Position numbers and translations under genes: made by a program | Shown: positions 39,283-49,361 of the stretch, in pieces | Layout: each line of letters opens with the position of its first letter | How positions within the stretch are numbered: position 1 is the stretch's first letter | The notes under the pieces: generated by a model | Told to the model about the DNA's origin: nothing | The model's input: only the letters and a program-made list of their open reading frames with translations | Database searches by the model: none | Assembly (NCBI GenBank): GCA_016708305.1 | Contig: JADJGB010000008.1 | Location: 682,001-746,000, forward strand | Length of the DNA stretch: 64,000 nucleotides | DNA from: Sphingobacteriales bacterium | GTDB taxonomy: Bacteria; Bacteroidota; Bacteroidia; Chitinophagales; Chitinophagaceae | Reading direction: 5' to 3'

Positions 39283-40641
39283 ATGAGCAGAAAATGGAGA
39301 AGGATATTAATTATTGGAGTAGGTATCCTGGCTTTCTTGGTAGTGTGGAGTATTATTCAAAGCAGAAATAAGGATGTAATAAAAGTTACTACAGAAAAGG
39401 CGGCTGTGCGGTCTATAACTGAAAGTGTGAATGCCAGTGGTCAGATTTATCCGGAAGTGGAAGTAAAAATCAGCCCCGACATTAGTGGCGAGGTAACAGA
39501 TTTAACAGTAGAAGAAGGCGATAGTGTGGTAAAGGGACAGGTTCTGGCCAGGGTGTATGCTGATATTTATGCCTTACAAAGAGATGAAGCTGCGGCAAGG
39601 GTAAACCAGTCTCAGGCTACTGTTGCCAATAGTCAGGCTGCTATCGGTGCGCAAAAGGCAGCGCTGGAGCAGGCTCAGCAACAATACAACCGCAATAAAA
39701 AACTTTTTGATGAAAAGGTAATTTCAAAATCGGAGTTTGAGCAGTATGAAACTAACCTGTCTTCTGCCAAGGCCAACTACAAGGCCAATCTTCAAAATAT
39801 TAGGAGCCTTCAGGCAGGTGTAAGTAGTAGTCAAACCGCTTTGAGGTCAGCTAATAAAAACCTGGGGCGCACTACACTTGTAGCGCCCATGAGCGGTATT
39901 GTTTCTTCATTAAAAATTAAAAAGGGTGAAAGAGTAGTGGGTACCGCACAAATGGCCGGCACCGAGATGATGACCATTTCGGATATGAACACCATTGAAG
40001 TACGTGTCAATGTGGGAGAGAACGATATTGTAAAGGTAAATATCGACGATAATGCCGAGGTGGAAGTGGATGCTTACAATGGCAGAACATTCAGAGGATT
40101 TGTAACCAAAATTGCAAGCAGTGTAAAAAATGCTACAGGAAGCGTGAATGATGTTACCAATTACGAAGTAAGAATCAGGTTGGATAAGGAATCTTATAAA
40201 GAATTGATAGATACAAATAACCCTAAAAAATTTCCTTTCAGGCCGGGCATGAATGCCAGCGCCGACATAAAAACCAAGAGAAAAGACAATGTGGTATCTG
40301 TTGCAATTGGCGCGGTTAATGCCCGGGTAAAAGGCAGCGACAAAAGTTTTGCCGATACTAAAAAAGAAAATGAAAAGGAGAACATACCCAATGAAGATAA
40401 AGCACAAAACAGTTTTGATGACGGAATGGAAGAAGTGGTGTTTATGAAAATGCAGGACGGAACAGTGAAAAAGAAAATCGTTACTACCGGAATTCAGGAC
40501 ATTAATCACATCGAGGTAGTGAATGGAATTAAAGCCGGAGACGAAGTGGTAACCGGTCCTTACAGTGTTATCAGCCAAAAATTAAAGGACGGGTCTAAGG
40601 TAAAGGTGGTTACAAAGGAAGAACTGTTTAAAAAGAAATAA
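39283..40641 (+). CDS. efflux membrane-fusion protein (MacA/HlyD type)
   Basis: 452 aa periplasmic adaptor that links an inner-membrane transporter to TolC. N-terminal membrane helix (ILIIGVGILAFLVVWSII), biotinyl-lipoyl half-motifs (VKISPDISGEVTDLTVEEGD; APMSGIVSSLKIKKGERVVG), an alpha-hairpin coiled coil (about residues 100-190), then beta-barrel and membrane-proximal domains. A lysine/glutamate-rich insertion (TKKENEKENIPNEDKAQNSF) interrupts the last domain. The inner-membrane partner expected next (MacB or ABC) is absent; an unrelated transporter follows after 209 bp with no gene. The only ABC trace is the fragment at 37602. Confidence 0.9.
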   Translation: MSRKWRRILIIGVGILAFLVVWSIIQSRNKDVIKVTTEKAAVRSITESVNASGQIYPEVEVKISPDISGEVTDLTVEEGDSVVKGQVLARVYADIYALQRDEAAARVNQSQATVANSQAAIGAQKAALEQAQQQYNRNKKLFDEKVISKSEFEQYETNLSSAKANYKANLQNIRSLQAGVSSSQTALRSANKNLGRTTLVAPMSGIVSSLKIKKGERVVGTAQMAGTEMMTISDMNTIEVRVNVGENDIVKVNIDDNAEVEVDAYNGRTFRGFVTKIASSVKNATGSVNDVTNYEVRIRLDKESYKELIDTNNPKKFPFRPGMNASADIKTKRKDNVVSVAIGAVNARVKGSDKSFADTKKENEKENIPNEDKAQNSFDDGMEEVVFMKMQDGTVKKKIVTTGIQDINHIEVVNGIKAGDEVVTGPYSVISQKLKDGSKVKVVTKEELFKKK

Positions 40642-40850
40642 TGAATTCAAAACAGGGCTTCTTTATATTGAATTGCCATCAATAATTATAGGTATTATTT
40701 ACTGAAATTGAAATTTAATTGCTGATTATTTCAAAAAATATCAGGCAATACAATATTTTTTTGCAAAAAATATATATTATTACAGAATATTTTAAAATTT
40801 TTCACTTCTTTATTGCAAACTGGCGAAAGCCAATTAAAAAAATGTGATTG

Positions 40851-42418
40851 ATGAGTCAGCATTTTGAAAGTAAGGCAGAACACGACGCTTATAAGGAAAT
40901 ACGACGCAAAAACAGTACACTTTGGGGAGTTATTACAGCATCTTCCTTAGGTACGCTGATTGAGTGGTATGATTTTTACATTTTTGGAAGCCTTGCTGCC
41001 ATTCTATCCACAAAATTTTTCCCTGCCGATAACCCAACAGCAGCTTTTCTTTCCACATTGGCAACCTTTGCCGCCGGATTTGTGGTAAGGCCGTTTGGGG
41101 CTTTGTTTTTTGGCAGATTGGGAGATATTATCGGGCGAAAATATACTTTCCTGATGACACTCCTGCTGATGGGAGGTTCCACATTTGCCATAGGTTGCGT
41201 ACCCGGGTACGAAACTATTGGTTTTATGGCCCCGTGCTTGTACTCTTTTTGAGGCTTTTGCAAGGCTTGGCTTTGGGGGGCGAATATGGAGGCGCTGCTA
41301 CTTATGTGGCCGAGTATGCCGACCAAAAAAGGAGGGGTTACTGGACTTCTTGGATACAGACTACGGCTACTGCAGGATTGTTCATTTCGTTAATCGTTAT
41401 TTTAGTTACCAGAACTTCTTTAACTCCGGATGAATTTGATAGCTGGGGTTGGCGTGTTCCATTTTGGATTTCTATCTTAATGGTAGGTGTTTCTTATATG
41501 ATTCGCCGCAACATGAAAGAATCTCCTTTGTTTGCCAAAGCAAAAAAAGAGGGTAAGACATCATCCAATCCGCTAAAAGAGAGTTTTGGCAATCGATACA
41601 ATTTTAAATTTGTATTGCTGGCATTGTTTGGCGCAGTGATGGGGCAGGGGGTTATCTGGTACACCGGACAGTTTTATGCTATGAGTTTTATGCAAAAGGT
41701 GATGAGCATGGAATCGTCGCAGGTGGACTCATTGATGGCGGCTGCATTGTTTGTTGCCACTCCGGGGTTTGTATTGTTTGGATGGCTTTCCGATAAGGTA
41801 GGCAGAAAATCTATTATGTTGATGGGTATGGCGCTGGCCATTATCTTCTATCGTCCTATTTATTCCAAAATGTATCATTCCATAAATATTGAAGCAAAGA
41901 CAGTTGCAGAAAACGGTGTGGAACAAAAGCGTACCGCCAAAATAAACGAGCATCTGGCAGGCGACAGTATTATTACCTACTCCACCATCACAGCCTATAC
42001 TGATGAAACAATAGTGAAACAGGACAGTACGGTTCATTTAATGCCACAGGAGCATAATTCCAAACCCATTATCAATAAAACAGTTACAGTCAACAGCGAA
42101 ACCAAATGGACACTTGCTTTTTTTGTGTGGATACAGGTAATTTTTGTAACGATGGTTTATGGTCCGATAGCTGCATTTTTGGTGGAGATGTTCCCTGTAA
42201 GGATTCGCTACACATCCATGTCGTTGCCCTATCATATTGGCAATGGAATTTTTGGAGGATTGCTGCCGGCGGTAGCTACTTATTTGGTTACCAAAGGAAA
42301 AGAAGCCGGCCATACCGAATGGTTTCTGGAAGGATTATGGTATCCGATCATTGTGTCGGCAGTGTGCTTTATAATCGGAATAATATATTTGGATAGTAAA
42401 AACAAAAATGTTGAATAA
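40851..42418 (+). CDS. MFS transporter, metabolite:H+ symporter type (one frameshift near 41231)
   Basis: Inner-membrane proton symporter of the MHS branch. ATG at 40851. Motifs: TLIEWYDFYIFGSLA, FVVRPFGALFFGRLGDIIGR (first signature loop), then after the break RLLQGLALGGEYGGAATYVA, and GWLSDKVGRKSIMLMG. The frame is lost at the CCCC run 41230-41233; adding one C gives FMAPVLVLFLRLLQG without interruption. An extra hydrophilic loop of about 70 residues (YSKMYHSINIEAKTVAENG onward) lies between helices in the second half. DUF6814 and acetyl-CoA synthetase follow, so uptake of acetate or another short acid is inferred. Confidence 0.9.
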
Positions 42419-42665
42419 AAAAATGTTGAGCGCTATGGAATCAATAAAGAAATTAGCAGGAATGGTTTGGTTGATACTGGCAGCAGCGGCAGCCTATTTT
42501 TGCATTTTTATTTTTGGAGTTCCAAAATTGGTCACCGGCAGGCAGGATGATCTGGTATTTGGTATCATCATTCTATTTATTCTTACGCCTATCATTGTGG
42601 GTGGGTTGGCGGTATTTGGGTATTATGCCCTCATGGGAGAATATGGGAAGGGTAAAAATAAATGA
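42408..42665 (+). CDS. small membrane protein, DUF6814-like
   Basis: 85 aa (or 76 aa from the ATG at 42435, MESIKKLAGM). Two membrane helices: WLILAAAAAYFCIFIFGV and GIIILFILTPIIVGGLAVFG. The start overlaps the transporter stop, indicating translational coupling. In related genomes, as I recall, this type of small protein accompanies MHS transporters, so it is possibly an accessory subunit. Function unknown. Confidence 0.7.
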   Translation: MLNKKMLSAMESIKKLAGMVWLILAAAAAYFCIFIFGVPKLVTGRQDDLVFGIIILFILTPIIVGGLAVFGYYALMGEYGKGKNK

Positions 42666-42811
42666 TTTTTTAGTACCTTGTAAGCCTGTTTTCAATAAAT
42701 CAACAGAATTGTGTATAAAATTTAATCTTAATATTAGTTTTGATTGAAAATCATTTAATCTAATATTAGATTATCATACAAATAAAACTCTACTTTTTAA
42801 TAGATTGAAAT

Positions 42812-44722
42812 ATGAAAAATTATGTAATTGAATCATTGCCGGACTATTTTAAGCAATACAAGAAATCAATCAAGAACCCCAAAAAATTTTGGGACAAAGT
42901 GGCCGACGAAAATTTTGTGTGGTATCAGCGCTGGGAGAAGGTGGTGAAGTATGATATGCGTGAGGCAAAAATAGAATGGTTTATCAATGCTAAGATGAAC
43001 ATCACCAAAAACTGTATTGACAGGCATTTGGCGCAACGTGGAAATAAAACCGCCATTATCTGGGAACCCAATGACCCTAACGAACCGGCACAACACATCA
43101 CCTATCAGGAACTTTACGACCGTGTGGGCAAAATGTCGAATGTGCTTCGAGATATGGGCATTCAGAAAGGAGACAGGGTAACTGTTTATCTGCCTATGAT
43201 ACCCGAACTTGCGGTAACCATGTTGGCATGTGCAAGAATCGGGGCAGTACATTCGGTGGTATTTGCAGGATTTTCGTCAAATGCGCTTGCTACCAGAATT
43301 AATGACAGCCAGAGTAAAATTGTAATTACTTCCGACGGTAGCTACAGGGGCAACAAAGTGCTCGACCTGAAATCCATTGTAGATGAAGCGCTTATAAAAT
43401 GCCCGGTTGTTGAAAAAGTATTACTCGTAAAACGTACCCATAACGAAATAAAGGTGCAGGAAGGAAGAGATATCTGGTTGCAGCCACTTTTGGATAAAGC
43501 GCCCATCGACCATATCCCCTGTATTATGGATGCCGAAGACCCTTTATTTATTTTATATACTTCCGGCTCCACCGGTAAACCAAAAGGAATGTTGCACACC
43601 TGTGCCGGATATTTGGTGTTTACTGCATACACTTTTAAAAATGTATTTAATTACAAGGAAAATGATATTTTCTGGTGTACAGCAGATATTGGCTGGGTTA
43701 CCGGACACTCATATATTTTGTATGGCCCTTTGGCAAACGGAGCCACCACGGTAATATTTGAAGGCATACCCACCTATCCCGAACCCGACAGGTTTTGGGC
43801 GGTGATAGAGAAGCATAAAGTAAGCCTGTTTTATACTGCACCCACTGCCATTCGTTCTCTTGCAAAAGAAACGACTGAATGGGTTGAAAAACATGATTTG
43901 TCATCCCTGAGAGTGATTGGCTCCGTTGGCGAACCCATCAATGACGAGGCCTGGCATTGGTACAACGACCATGTTGGCAAAAAGAAATGCCCTGTGGTGG
44001 ATACTTGGTGGCAAACGGAAACCGGAGGTATTATGATTTCACCACTGCCGTTTGTTACACCCACCAAACCCACTTATGCGACACTGCCATTACCTGGTAT
44101 TCAGCCGGTGCTGATGGACGACAAACGAAATGAAATTACAGGGAATCAGGTGGATGGTAACCTGTGTATCCGCTTTCCATGGCCCGGAATTGCGCGTTCC
44201 ATCTGGGGCGACCATCAGCGATATATTGAAACTTATTTTTCATCTTTCCCGGGAAAATATTTTACAGGTGATGGCGCTCTGCGCGATGAGGTAGGATACT
44301 ACCGTATTACCGGACGTGTGGATGATATTATAATTGTTTCAGGCCACAATCTGGGCACAGCGCCAATAGAAGACAGTATTAATGAACATCCGGCTGTAGC
44401 CGAAAGCGCTATTGTGGGGTACCCGCATGATATTAAAGGAAATGCGCTGTATGGTTTTGTAATATTGAAAGAAGCGGGTGAAAGTCGCGACAGAAATAAC
44501 CTGAGCCGTGAAATCAATCAATTAATTACAGACCAGATAGGGCCTATCGCCAAATTAGATAAAATTCAGTTCGTGTCAGGACTTCCTAAAACACGTTCAG
44601 GCAAAATCATGCGCCGGATACTCAGAAAAATAGCAGAAGGTGATTTTAGTAATTTTGGAGATATCACCACCCTGCTAAATCCTGAAATCGTGGAGGAGAT
44701 TAAGAATAACAGGGTAGTTTAG
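42812..44722 (+). CDS. acs: acetyl-CoA synthetase
   Basis: Activates acetate to acetyl-CoA with ATP through acetyl-AMP. 636 aa, typical length. N-terminal FWDKVADENFVWYQRWEKVV, ATP-binding motif YTSGSTGKPKGMLHT, acetate-pocket region DTWWQTETGGIMISPLPF, hinge YYRITGRVDDIIIVSGHNLG, and the C-terminal acetylation-site motif KTRSGKIMRRILRK with the catalytic Lys. GHNLGTAPIEDSI has Leu-Gly where many Acs have Arg-Leu, a variant I have not seen discussed. Frame intact. It follows the MHS transporter and DUF6814 after a 146-bp gap, which suggests acetate scavenging. Confidence 0.95.
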   Translation: MKNYVIESLPDYFKQYKKSIKNPKKFWDKVADENFVWYQRWEKVVKYDMREAKIEWFINAKMNITKNCIDRHLAQRGNKTAIIWEPNDPNEPAQHITYQELYDRVGKMSNVLRDMGIQKGDRVTVYLPMIPELAVTMLACARIGAVHSVVFAGFSSNALATRINDSQSKIVITSDGSYRGNKVLDLKSIVDEALIKCPVVEKVLLVKRTHNEIKVQEGRDIWLQPLLDKAPIDHIPCIMDAEDPLFILYTSGSTGKPKGMLHTCAGYLVFTAYTFKNVFNYKENDIFWCTADIGWVTGHSYILYGPLANGATTVIFEGIPTYPEPDRFWAVIEKHKVSLFYTAPTAIRSLAKETTEWVEKHDLSSLRVIGSVGEPINDEAWHWYNDHVGKKKCPVVDTWWQTETGGIMISPLPFVTPTKPTYATLPLPGIQPVLMDDKRNEITGNQVDGNLCIRFPWPGIARSIWGDHQRYIETYFSSFPGKYFTGDGALRDEVGYYRITGRVDDIIIVSGHNLGTAPIEDSINEHPAVAESAIVGYPHDIKGNALYGFVILKEAGESRDRNNLSREINQLITDQIGPIAKLDKIQFVSGLPKTRSGKIMRRILRKIAEGDFSNFGDITTLLNPEIVEEIKNNRVV

Positions 44723-44854
44723 TCTTATACGAAGAATAGGATGCCCACTCTTGTAAACCAGCCCTTTAGGTTTTGAGCTGTCGATAATTGTGTCCAATGG
44801 TCAATAATCTTGTAATAATAGTCTGAATGAGGCTTGTGAGCAATTTTTTTAATT

Positions 44855-46478
44855 AGTGTCTGTCCATAAAGTAAACGATCTCTAAAACGCATTAGTATAT
44901 ATTAATATTCGTTCTATTTTCCGGTCTTCATTTAGTCGATAACGATCTCCCTTTCATCGTTGAGTATTTTTTCAGGTAGAAATGGCTCAAAGGCAGCATT
45001 TTCGGCACTTTCAGCGCATAGCTCCGCCTTGCATCTTCGCATTTTTAGCTTATAGTCCGATATACCTTTATAGCTGAGCCACCACTGCGGCTGTCATCAC
45101 CCGGATATTGTAGGCGATCACGCTCCATAATACCTTTTGCTTAAAATGTGCTTCTCCCTTCCAGTTGCACCTGAATAACCGGCAGCCTCTTTCAAATTTG
45201 AAATCACCGCGTCTATTCCACTGCGCCATTTCTTCAAACGGGTCTCCATATTTTTGGAACTCACTACATTTTTCAGGCTGCCTACGATCTTATTGAAAAC
45301 AATATTTACGATTCCTTTTCCTTGCGCATATTCCGCATTGTCTTTGGAGGCATACCCACCATCGGTTACGCTATCACGGGGTACGATTTGATAATCACTC
45401 TCTATTTTATTGATGGTGCTTTGATACAGTGTGCTATCGGATGGATTGCCCTTCAATACCTCACAACTCAATATCAAACTGCTTTTGCCGCTTGTCAGGT
45501 TTATCTTGTGACCAAACTGAACTTCCCTTTGACCTTTTACTATAATGTCAGTATGCTGCTCATAGATAGAAAATATTTTTTCATCATTGGACACTGTCTC
45601 TCCATTGATCTGTTTGCGCAGGTAATATCATACACTTTTTCCATCAGCGGCAACAGATTTTCCAATTCCCCTGTTATGAAGAAGGCGTTCATACTATAAC
45701 ATGGCTTTTTTTTACCGCGTTAGCCACCTGATTAATACATTTTGTGAATGTTATTAATTGCTTGTTGAACAGGTTCATACGCTTATCTCCATTCCTGGTG
45801 ATGTTAATCTTGAAAAATGTTCTTTTCGCATCTTTGGTATAATCTCTGTAATCCAAATCTTTCACTTCTTCTGCTAACTGTGAGAGCAGCCGGTGGCTTT
45901 CTTTGATACAGTCCCAGACCAACGAGTTATTAGTGGGGTAATGTATGTTTGTTTCCAACAACAGTGCTATCCTGGCGTAGCTGTTTAATATCTTCCAATC
46001 CTTCGCTGATAGCTATCTTGTTCAATGATACCAATATCTGTTGCAGGCTGTCTTCACTTATCTTTGAAATATATTTCTGGAATACCTGAAAGCTAAACGG
46101 GTGGAGGTTATCAAGCTTTTACAAACTGCTCACAAATACGGAGTCGCTTTGAGCATATTCCAACTCCCTGTAATCCAACCCCTTCATCTCTTTATAGATC
46201 GCTGCGCGAACAATCTGCTCTACACTGGGCATATCCTGACGGCCAAATTCACTTTGCAAACAACCCCTAAGCACATCTGCTTCTGCTATTTTGATCAACT
46301 CCGGATGCCGCTCTAACACGGTATCCAATAGCCCAAACTCGGGGTTTCTGGCCCAATCAGGCTTCTCAAACTTTAAACGCAGCGGCTCGAACAAATTCAT
46401 TTTCATACCCTCTCAAATCACAATAATTATGCCACAATATACTGACTGTCAATAATTTATCATTTATAGACAAACTCT
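44855..46478 (-). mobile_element. IS1182-family insertion sequence, copy 2
   Basis: 1624 bp, inverted relative to copy 1 and nearly identical to it. AATT is duplicated on both sides (44851-44854 and 46479-46482). With copy 1 it brackets 28.8 kb including the whole pectin locus. The 44723-44850 spacer has no gene. Confidence 0.9.
45068..46406 (-). pseudogene. IS1182 transposase, frameshifted
   Basis: Same protein as at 14524-15861, broken in different places. The first piece (46119-46406) ends in YAQSDSVFVSSL after a shift; the second (45689-45961) ends KKSHVIV because the A run has 8 bases against 9 in copy 1; the third (45118-45594) begins SNDEKIFSIYEQHTD and ends in a shifted tail after SNLKEAA, where copy 1 has one more A. 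The break at DITxxAN is common to both copies. The family end TAAVVAQL stops at 45068. Confidence 0.85.
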
Positions 46479-46516
46479 AATTAGGCGTTTAAGTAGCAAT
46501 TAATTATCTTTTCCTG

Positions 46517-46810
46517 ATGGTAGATGAAAATATTTTTGGAGGTGTGAATTCAATAAAATTTAACCAGCGTTTTAAAGATGATAATGATTGCTTAAATTAT
46601 CTGTCTGATTTGAAATGGTCGGATGGATATAAATGTATAAGGTGTGGGAATGACAAATTCTGTATTGGAAATAAAACGCAAAATAGGAGATGTACAAAAT
46701 GTCGATATGATGAAAGTCCTACGGTTGGAACTTTGTTTGAAAAGTTGAAATTTTCAATTTTAATTGCATTTCATATTATTTTTGGGGTTAATGGACAAAA
46801 ATGGGTCTAA
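46517..46810 (+). pseudogene. IS1595-type transposase, N-terminal fragment
   Basis: 98 aa, MVDENIFGGVNSIKFNQRFK followed by a zinc ribbon with four cysteines (CIRCGNDKFCIG, RRCTKCRYDESPTVGTLFEK) as in ISXO2-like transposases. It diverges after LIAFHIIFG and stops; the DDE catalytic domain is missing. It starts 39 bp outside IS1182 copy 2. Confidence 0.75.
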
Positions 46811-46859
46811 AAATCGCTGTAATCATTATTGTTATTAGCTTTAAGGCAAATGAAAGGTT

Positions 46860-47219
46860 ATGAAAAAAAAATGCTTTTATTGAGGGAGCAAAATTGTGCG
46901 GAAAAAGGGCTTTTTTAATGACAAGCAACGCTATAAATGTATGGCTTGTGGTCGAAGTTTTGTTGGAGGATTAAGGATAAAAAGTGAAGATGTTTTAATC
47001 GAATATCTTTTAGGAAAACAAACTTATACTCAATTAGCGGAGAAGTATAATTGCTCAAACAAAACCATTCAGCGAAAAATAGACCAATCTTCCGCACAAC
47101 AGAATAGAACATTTCCTTCTCCAGTCAATGTGTTAATGGACACTACTTATTTTGGAAAATCTTTCGGAGTAACGGTATTCAAAGACAGTTTTGAACAAGA
47201 ATTTATTTTTCGCTTTTAA
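46860..47219 (+). pseudogene. IS256-like (Zn-binding variant) transposase, N-terminal fragment
   Basis: From the ATG at 46860: KKKCFY, then TGA at 46881 exactly where the second Cys of the first CxxC should be, then GSKIVRKKGFFNDKQRYKCM and ACGRSFVGGL (second zinc knuckle). The HTH-like GKQTYTQLAEKYNCSNKTIQ and the start of the catalytic domain (VLMDTTYFGKSFGVTVFKDS) follow; it ends at FRF. The nonsense change is a substitution and the C-terminal two thirds are absent, so this is a genuine remnant. Confidence 0.75.
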
Positions 47220-47271
47220 CACTTTACAAGTTGAAAGAAATATAAGGTGTAAATCCGGCTAAACGACTGTA

Positions 47272-48237
47272 CTAACGAATAAAATAATTTGTTCTGAAGC
47301 TGTTGTAAATAATGGTTCGCCGCTGACCGTTTCCCCAGGCTACCCCTATATCGCGGTAAGCTTTAATTAAGTCGCGCTTCAGCCCGATATTGTAGTCATA
47401 ATTGAATTTCCATTCCCGTTTATCCACTTCTATGATTCGTTTTTCAATTTTATTGGCAAGTGTTTTTATTTCTCCCAAACAAGTTGAATTGGGGTCGATA
47501 GAAGAAAGAATGGAACCTGCCTCATTTGCGGCATTCCAGCTCTGACCGGCATTCCAAATATTGTTGGCTTGAATTATTTTTTGTTTACAATCGAAATTTA
47601 TCATCTGTTTGAAAATTGGAGCAAGAGCATTTTGTGCTTTATTCCAACATTCCGGGCAAACATCAGGAATAGTGGAAAGATTCCAGATAGCTTCTTCAAA
47701 ACGATTCATATTTGCCAGTGTTTTAGCCTGCCTGATAATAAAGTCGCACTGGGCGTTGAAATATGCAATTATTTTCGATTTACCTTCTTCAATAAATCGT
47801 TGATATTCTGGATTGTTGGTTTTAATATTCTTTATCCCTGCCAAATAAGCTTTCGTTTCATTTTCGCCCACTCCTTTTACGGTGGTGGAATAGCTTGAAA
47901 ACGCTTTGCCGTTGATGCCATCACCAATGTACATATTGATGTTCATGGTGTAAGCGTGCATAACCGGTGCTGTGGGTGTGATGTCTTTTGTAAGCAACTT
48001 AATGTTGGCTGTAAAAATAAATCGTGTTACATCTGAAGAACCACTAATCCCATTTTGTGTGGCAATCTGAATTAGTTTATTTTGTAAAATGTCCGCTGCA
48101 AGAGGCGGAATAGCTTCTATGTCATCAGGAATCCACACGGTTAGAGGTAATCGTTCCATATCAGACATCTTTTGCGCTTGGGAGAAAGCACTGAGAAAAA
48201 ACAGGGGAAAAGCAAAAATTAATAATGAATATTTCAT
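47272..48237 (-). CDS. exported protein of the secreted-protein cluster, possible CsgG/FlgT-like domain
   Basis: 321 aa from the ATG at 48237, which begins a signal peptide (MKYSLLIFAFPLFFLSAFSQ). Residues about 30-150 (PPLAADILQNKLIQIATQNG, TRFIFTANIKLLTKDI, YTMNINMYIGDGINGKAFSS) resemble by eye the anticodon-binding-like fold of CsgG/TolB-N/FlgT proteins that assemble at the outer membrane. The second half is helical with repeated Asn/Trp (FEEAIWNLSTIPDVCPECWN, ANNIWNAGQSWNAANEAGSI), reminiscent of TPR-type repeats. No lipobox. It is the last gene of the minus-strand cluster, 55 bp after DUF6175. Function is not established. Confidence 0.7.
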   Translation of the reverse strand: MKYSLLIFAFPLFFLSAFSQAQKMSDMERLPLTVWIPDDIEAIPPLAADILQNKLIQIATQNGISGSSDVTRFIFTANIKLLTKDITPTAPVMHAYTMNINMYIGDGINGKAFSSYSTTVKGVGENETKAYLAGIKNIKTNNPEYQRFIEEGKSKIIAYFNAQCDFIIRQAKTLANMNRFEEAIWNLSTIPDVCPECWNKAQNALAPIFKQMINFDCKQKIIQANNIWNAGQSWNAANEAGSILSSIDPNSTCLGEIKTLANKIEKRIIEVDKREWKFNYDYNIGLKRDLIKAYRDIGVAWGNGQRRTIIYNSFRTNYFIR

Positions 48238-48292
48238 ATCAAATGCGTTAAAAAAATACACGAATAATGAAGGTGCCGACTGATGCTCAGGT

Positions 48293-49246
48293 CTATTTTT
48301 CGCCAATCACAATTTGAGCCTGCCCCAATCCGCGCTTCATCAGTTTGTTGGTTATTTTATATTTGTCTCTCAACATTTTTTGCAAATTTCCGGTCCAATT
48401 GTAAGTGTCTATAGCCCTGCCTGTCGCATCATAAAGTGGAATTCGCACCTGTTCAAAAAGCATGGTATTTTCAGTGGCATCCGTTAGACTAAATCGCCCC
48501 TTTACTGTATTGCTGGAAACCCAGTCTTCTATAATTTCTCTCAACTCTTTACCTTCATATTCGCTTTCCAGATCGCCAGTGAAGGAACTGAAAGTCATGA
48601 TACGCAGGCTCACTTCGCGTCCATTTGCAAACAGGTCGTCAAAATGCTTTTGTAACTGTGTGTTAAAATTATCAATATGTGCCAATACTGCTTCTTCGAG
48701 TAAAACAGGCAGTTCGGCAGAAAAGGAAGGCTGACCGGTACCCGAAGCACCTGCAATTTGCTTGTCTGTATAGGCATCAATGCCTTGCAGGTTAAAGGTT
48801 ACTGAGCGTTTAGGCCCAGTTTGATTAATTGCCCAGGTTAGCTGCATGATAATATCTGCCTTTGCTGTTTTTTTTTTTCAATTTATCAATAGGTGATTCA
48901 TTCACGTCTGCACCTGATTTACTGGTAAGCATAGCATCTTCTGCTGATTGGTTTTGTAATGTTTTCATTACCGATTCCAGATTTTTAAGTGGAAAACCAC
49001 GATCAGTCATCATCTCATTAATTTTACTAATGACGTTAAGTAGCTCAGTACTTTCCTGAACTGCTTTTTTATAATCAGGAACTTTCTCTTTTTTTCCATA
49101 TTGTCATAAATCGTCATAAAATTGTTTCTCACACACCAGTTATCGCTTGGAACTACCATAATGGTAGGCTTTTTTGCCTGCGAAAAAACGGTGTTGCAAG
49201 CAAACAGTGTGATGAACATGAAAAGTATTCTATTAGTTATTGTCAT
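48293..49246 (-). CDS. DUF6175 family exported protein (two frameshifts)
   Basis: About 318 aa when joined. Signal peptide MTITNRILFMFITLFACNTV; then PTIMVVPSDNWCVRNNFMT. The first break is in the T7 run at 49089-49095 (restored frame: KVPDYKKAVQESTELLNVIS), the second in the T11 run at 48868-48878 (one base too many; restored KKKTAKADIIMQLTWAINQT). The C-terminal part contains FNLQGIDAYTDKQIAGASGT, LLEEAVLAHIDNFNTQLQKH and a tail KITNKLMKRGLGQAQIVIGE. The pattern matches DUF6175 as I remember it. MVVPSD at the start is similar to the N-terminal strand of GNA1162/CsgG-like proteins, which is suggestive only. Confidence 0.8.
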
Positions 49247-49361
49247 AATTGGATATATTAAATTATTAAAAAAGACTTGTTTTTTCTATTCAGGTTTTTG
49301 TCGAGAACCGTTCAAAAACCTATTCAAAGAATATTGTATTCCTTCAAAAAAATATTTAAAC

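Noticed and set aside
39910..40578. 222-aa minus-strand frame opposite the membrane-fusion gene
   Set aside because: Antisense shadow of an intact, well-conserved gene, with Cys/His/Phe-rich composition unlike a real protein.
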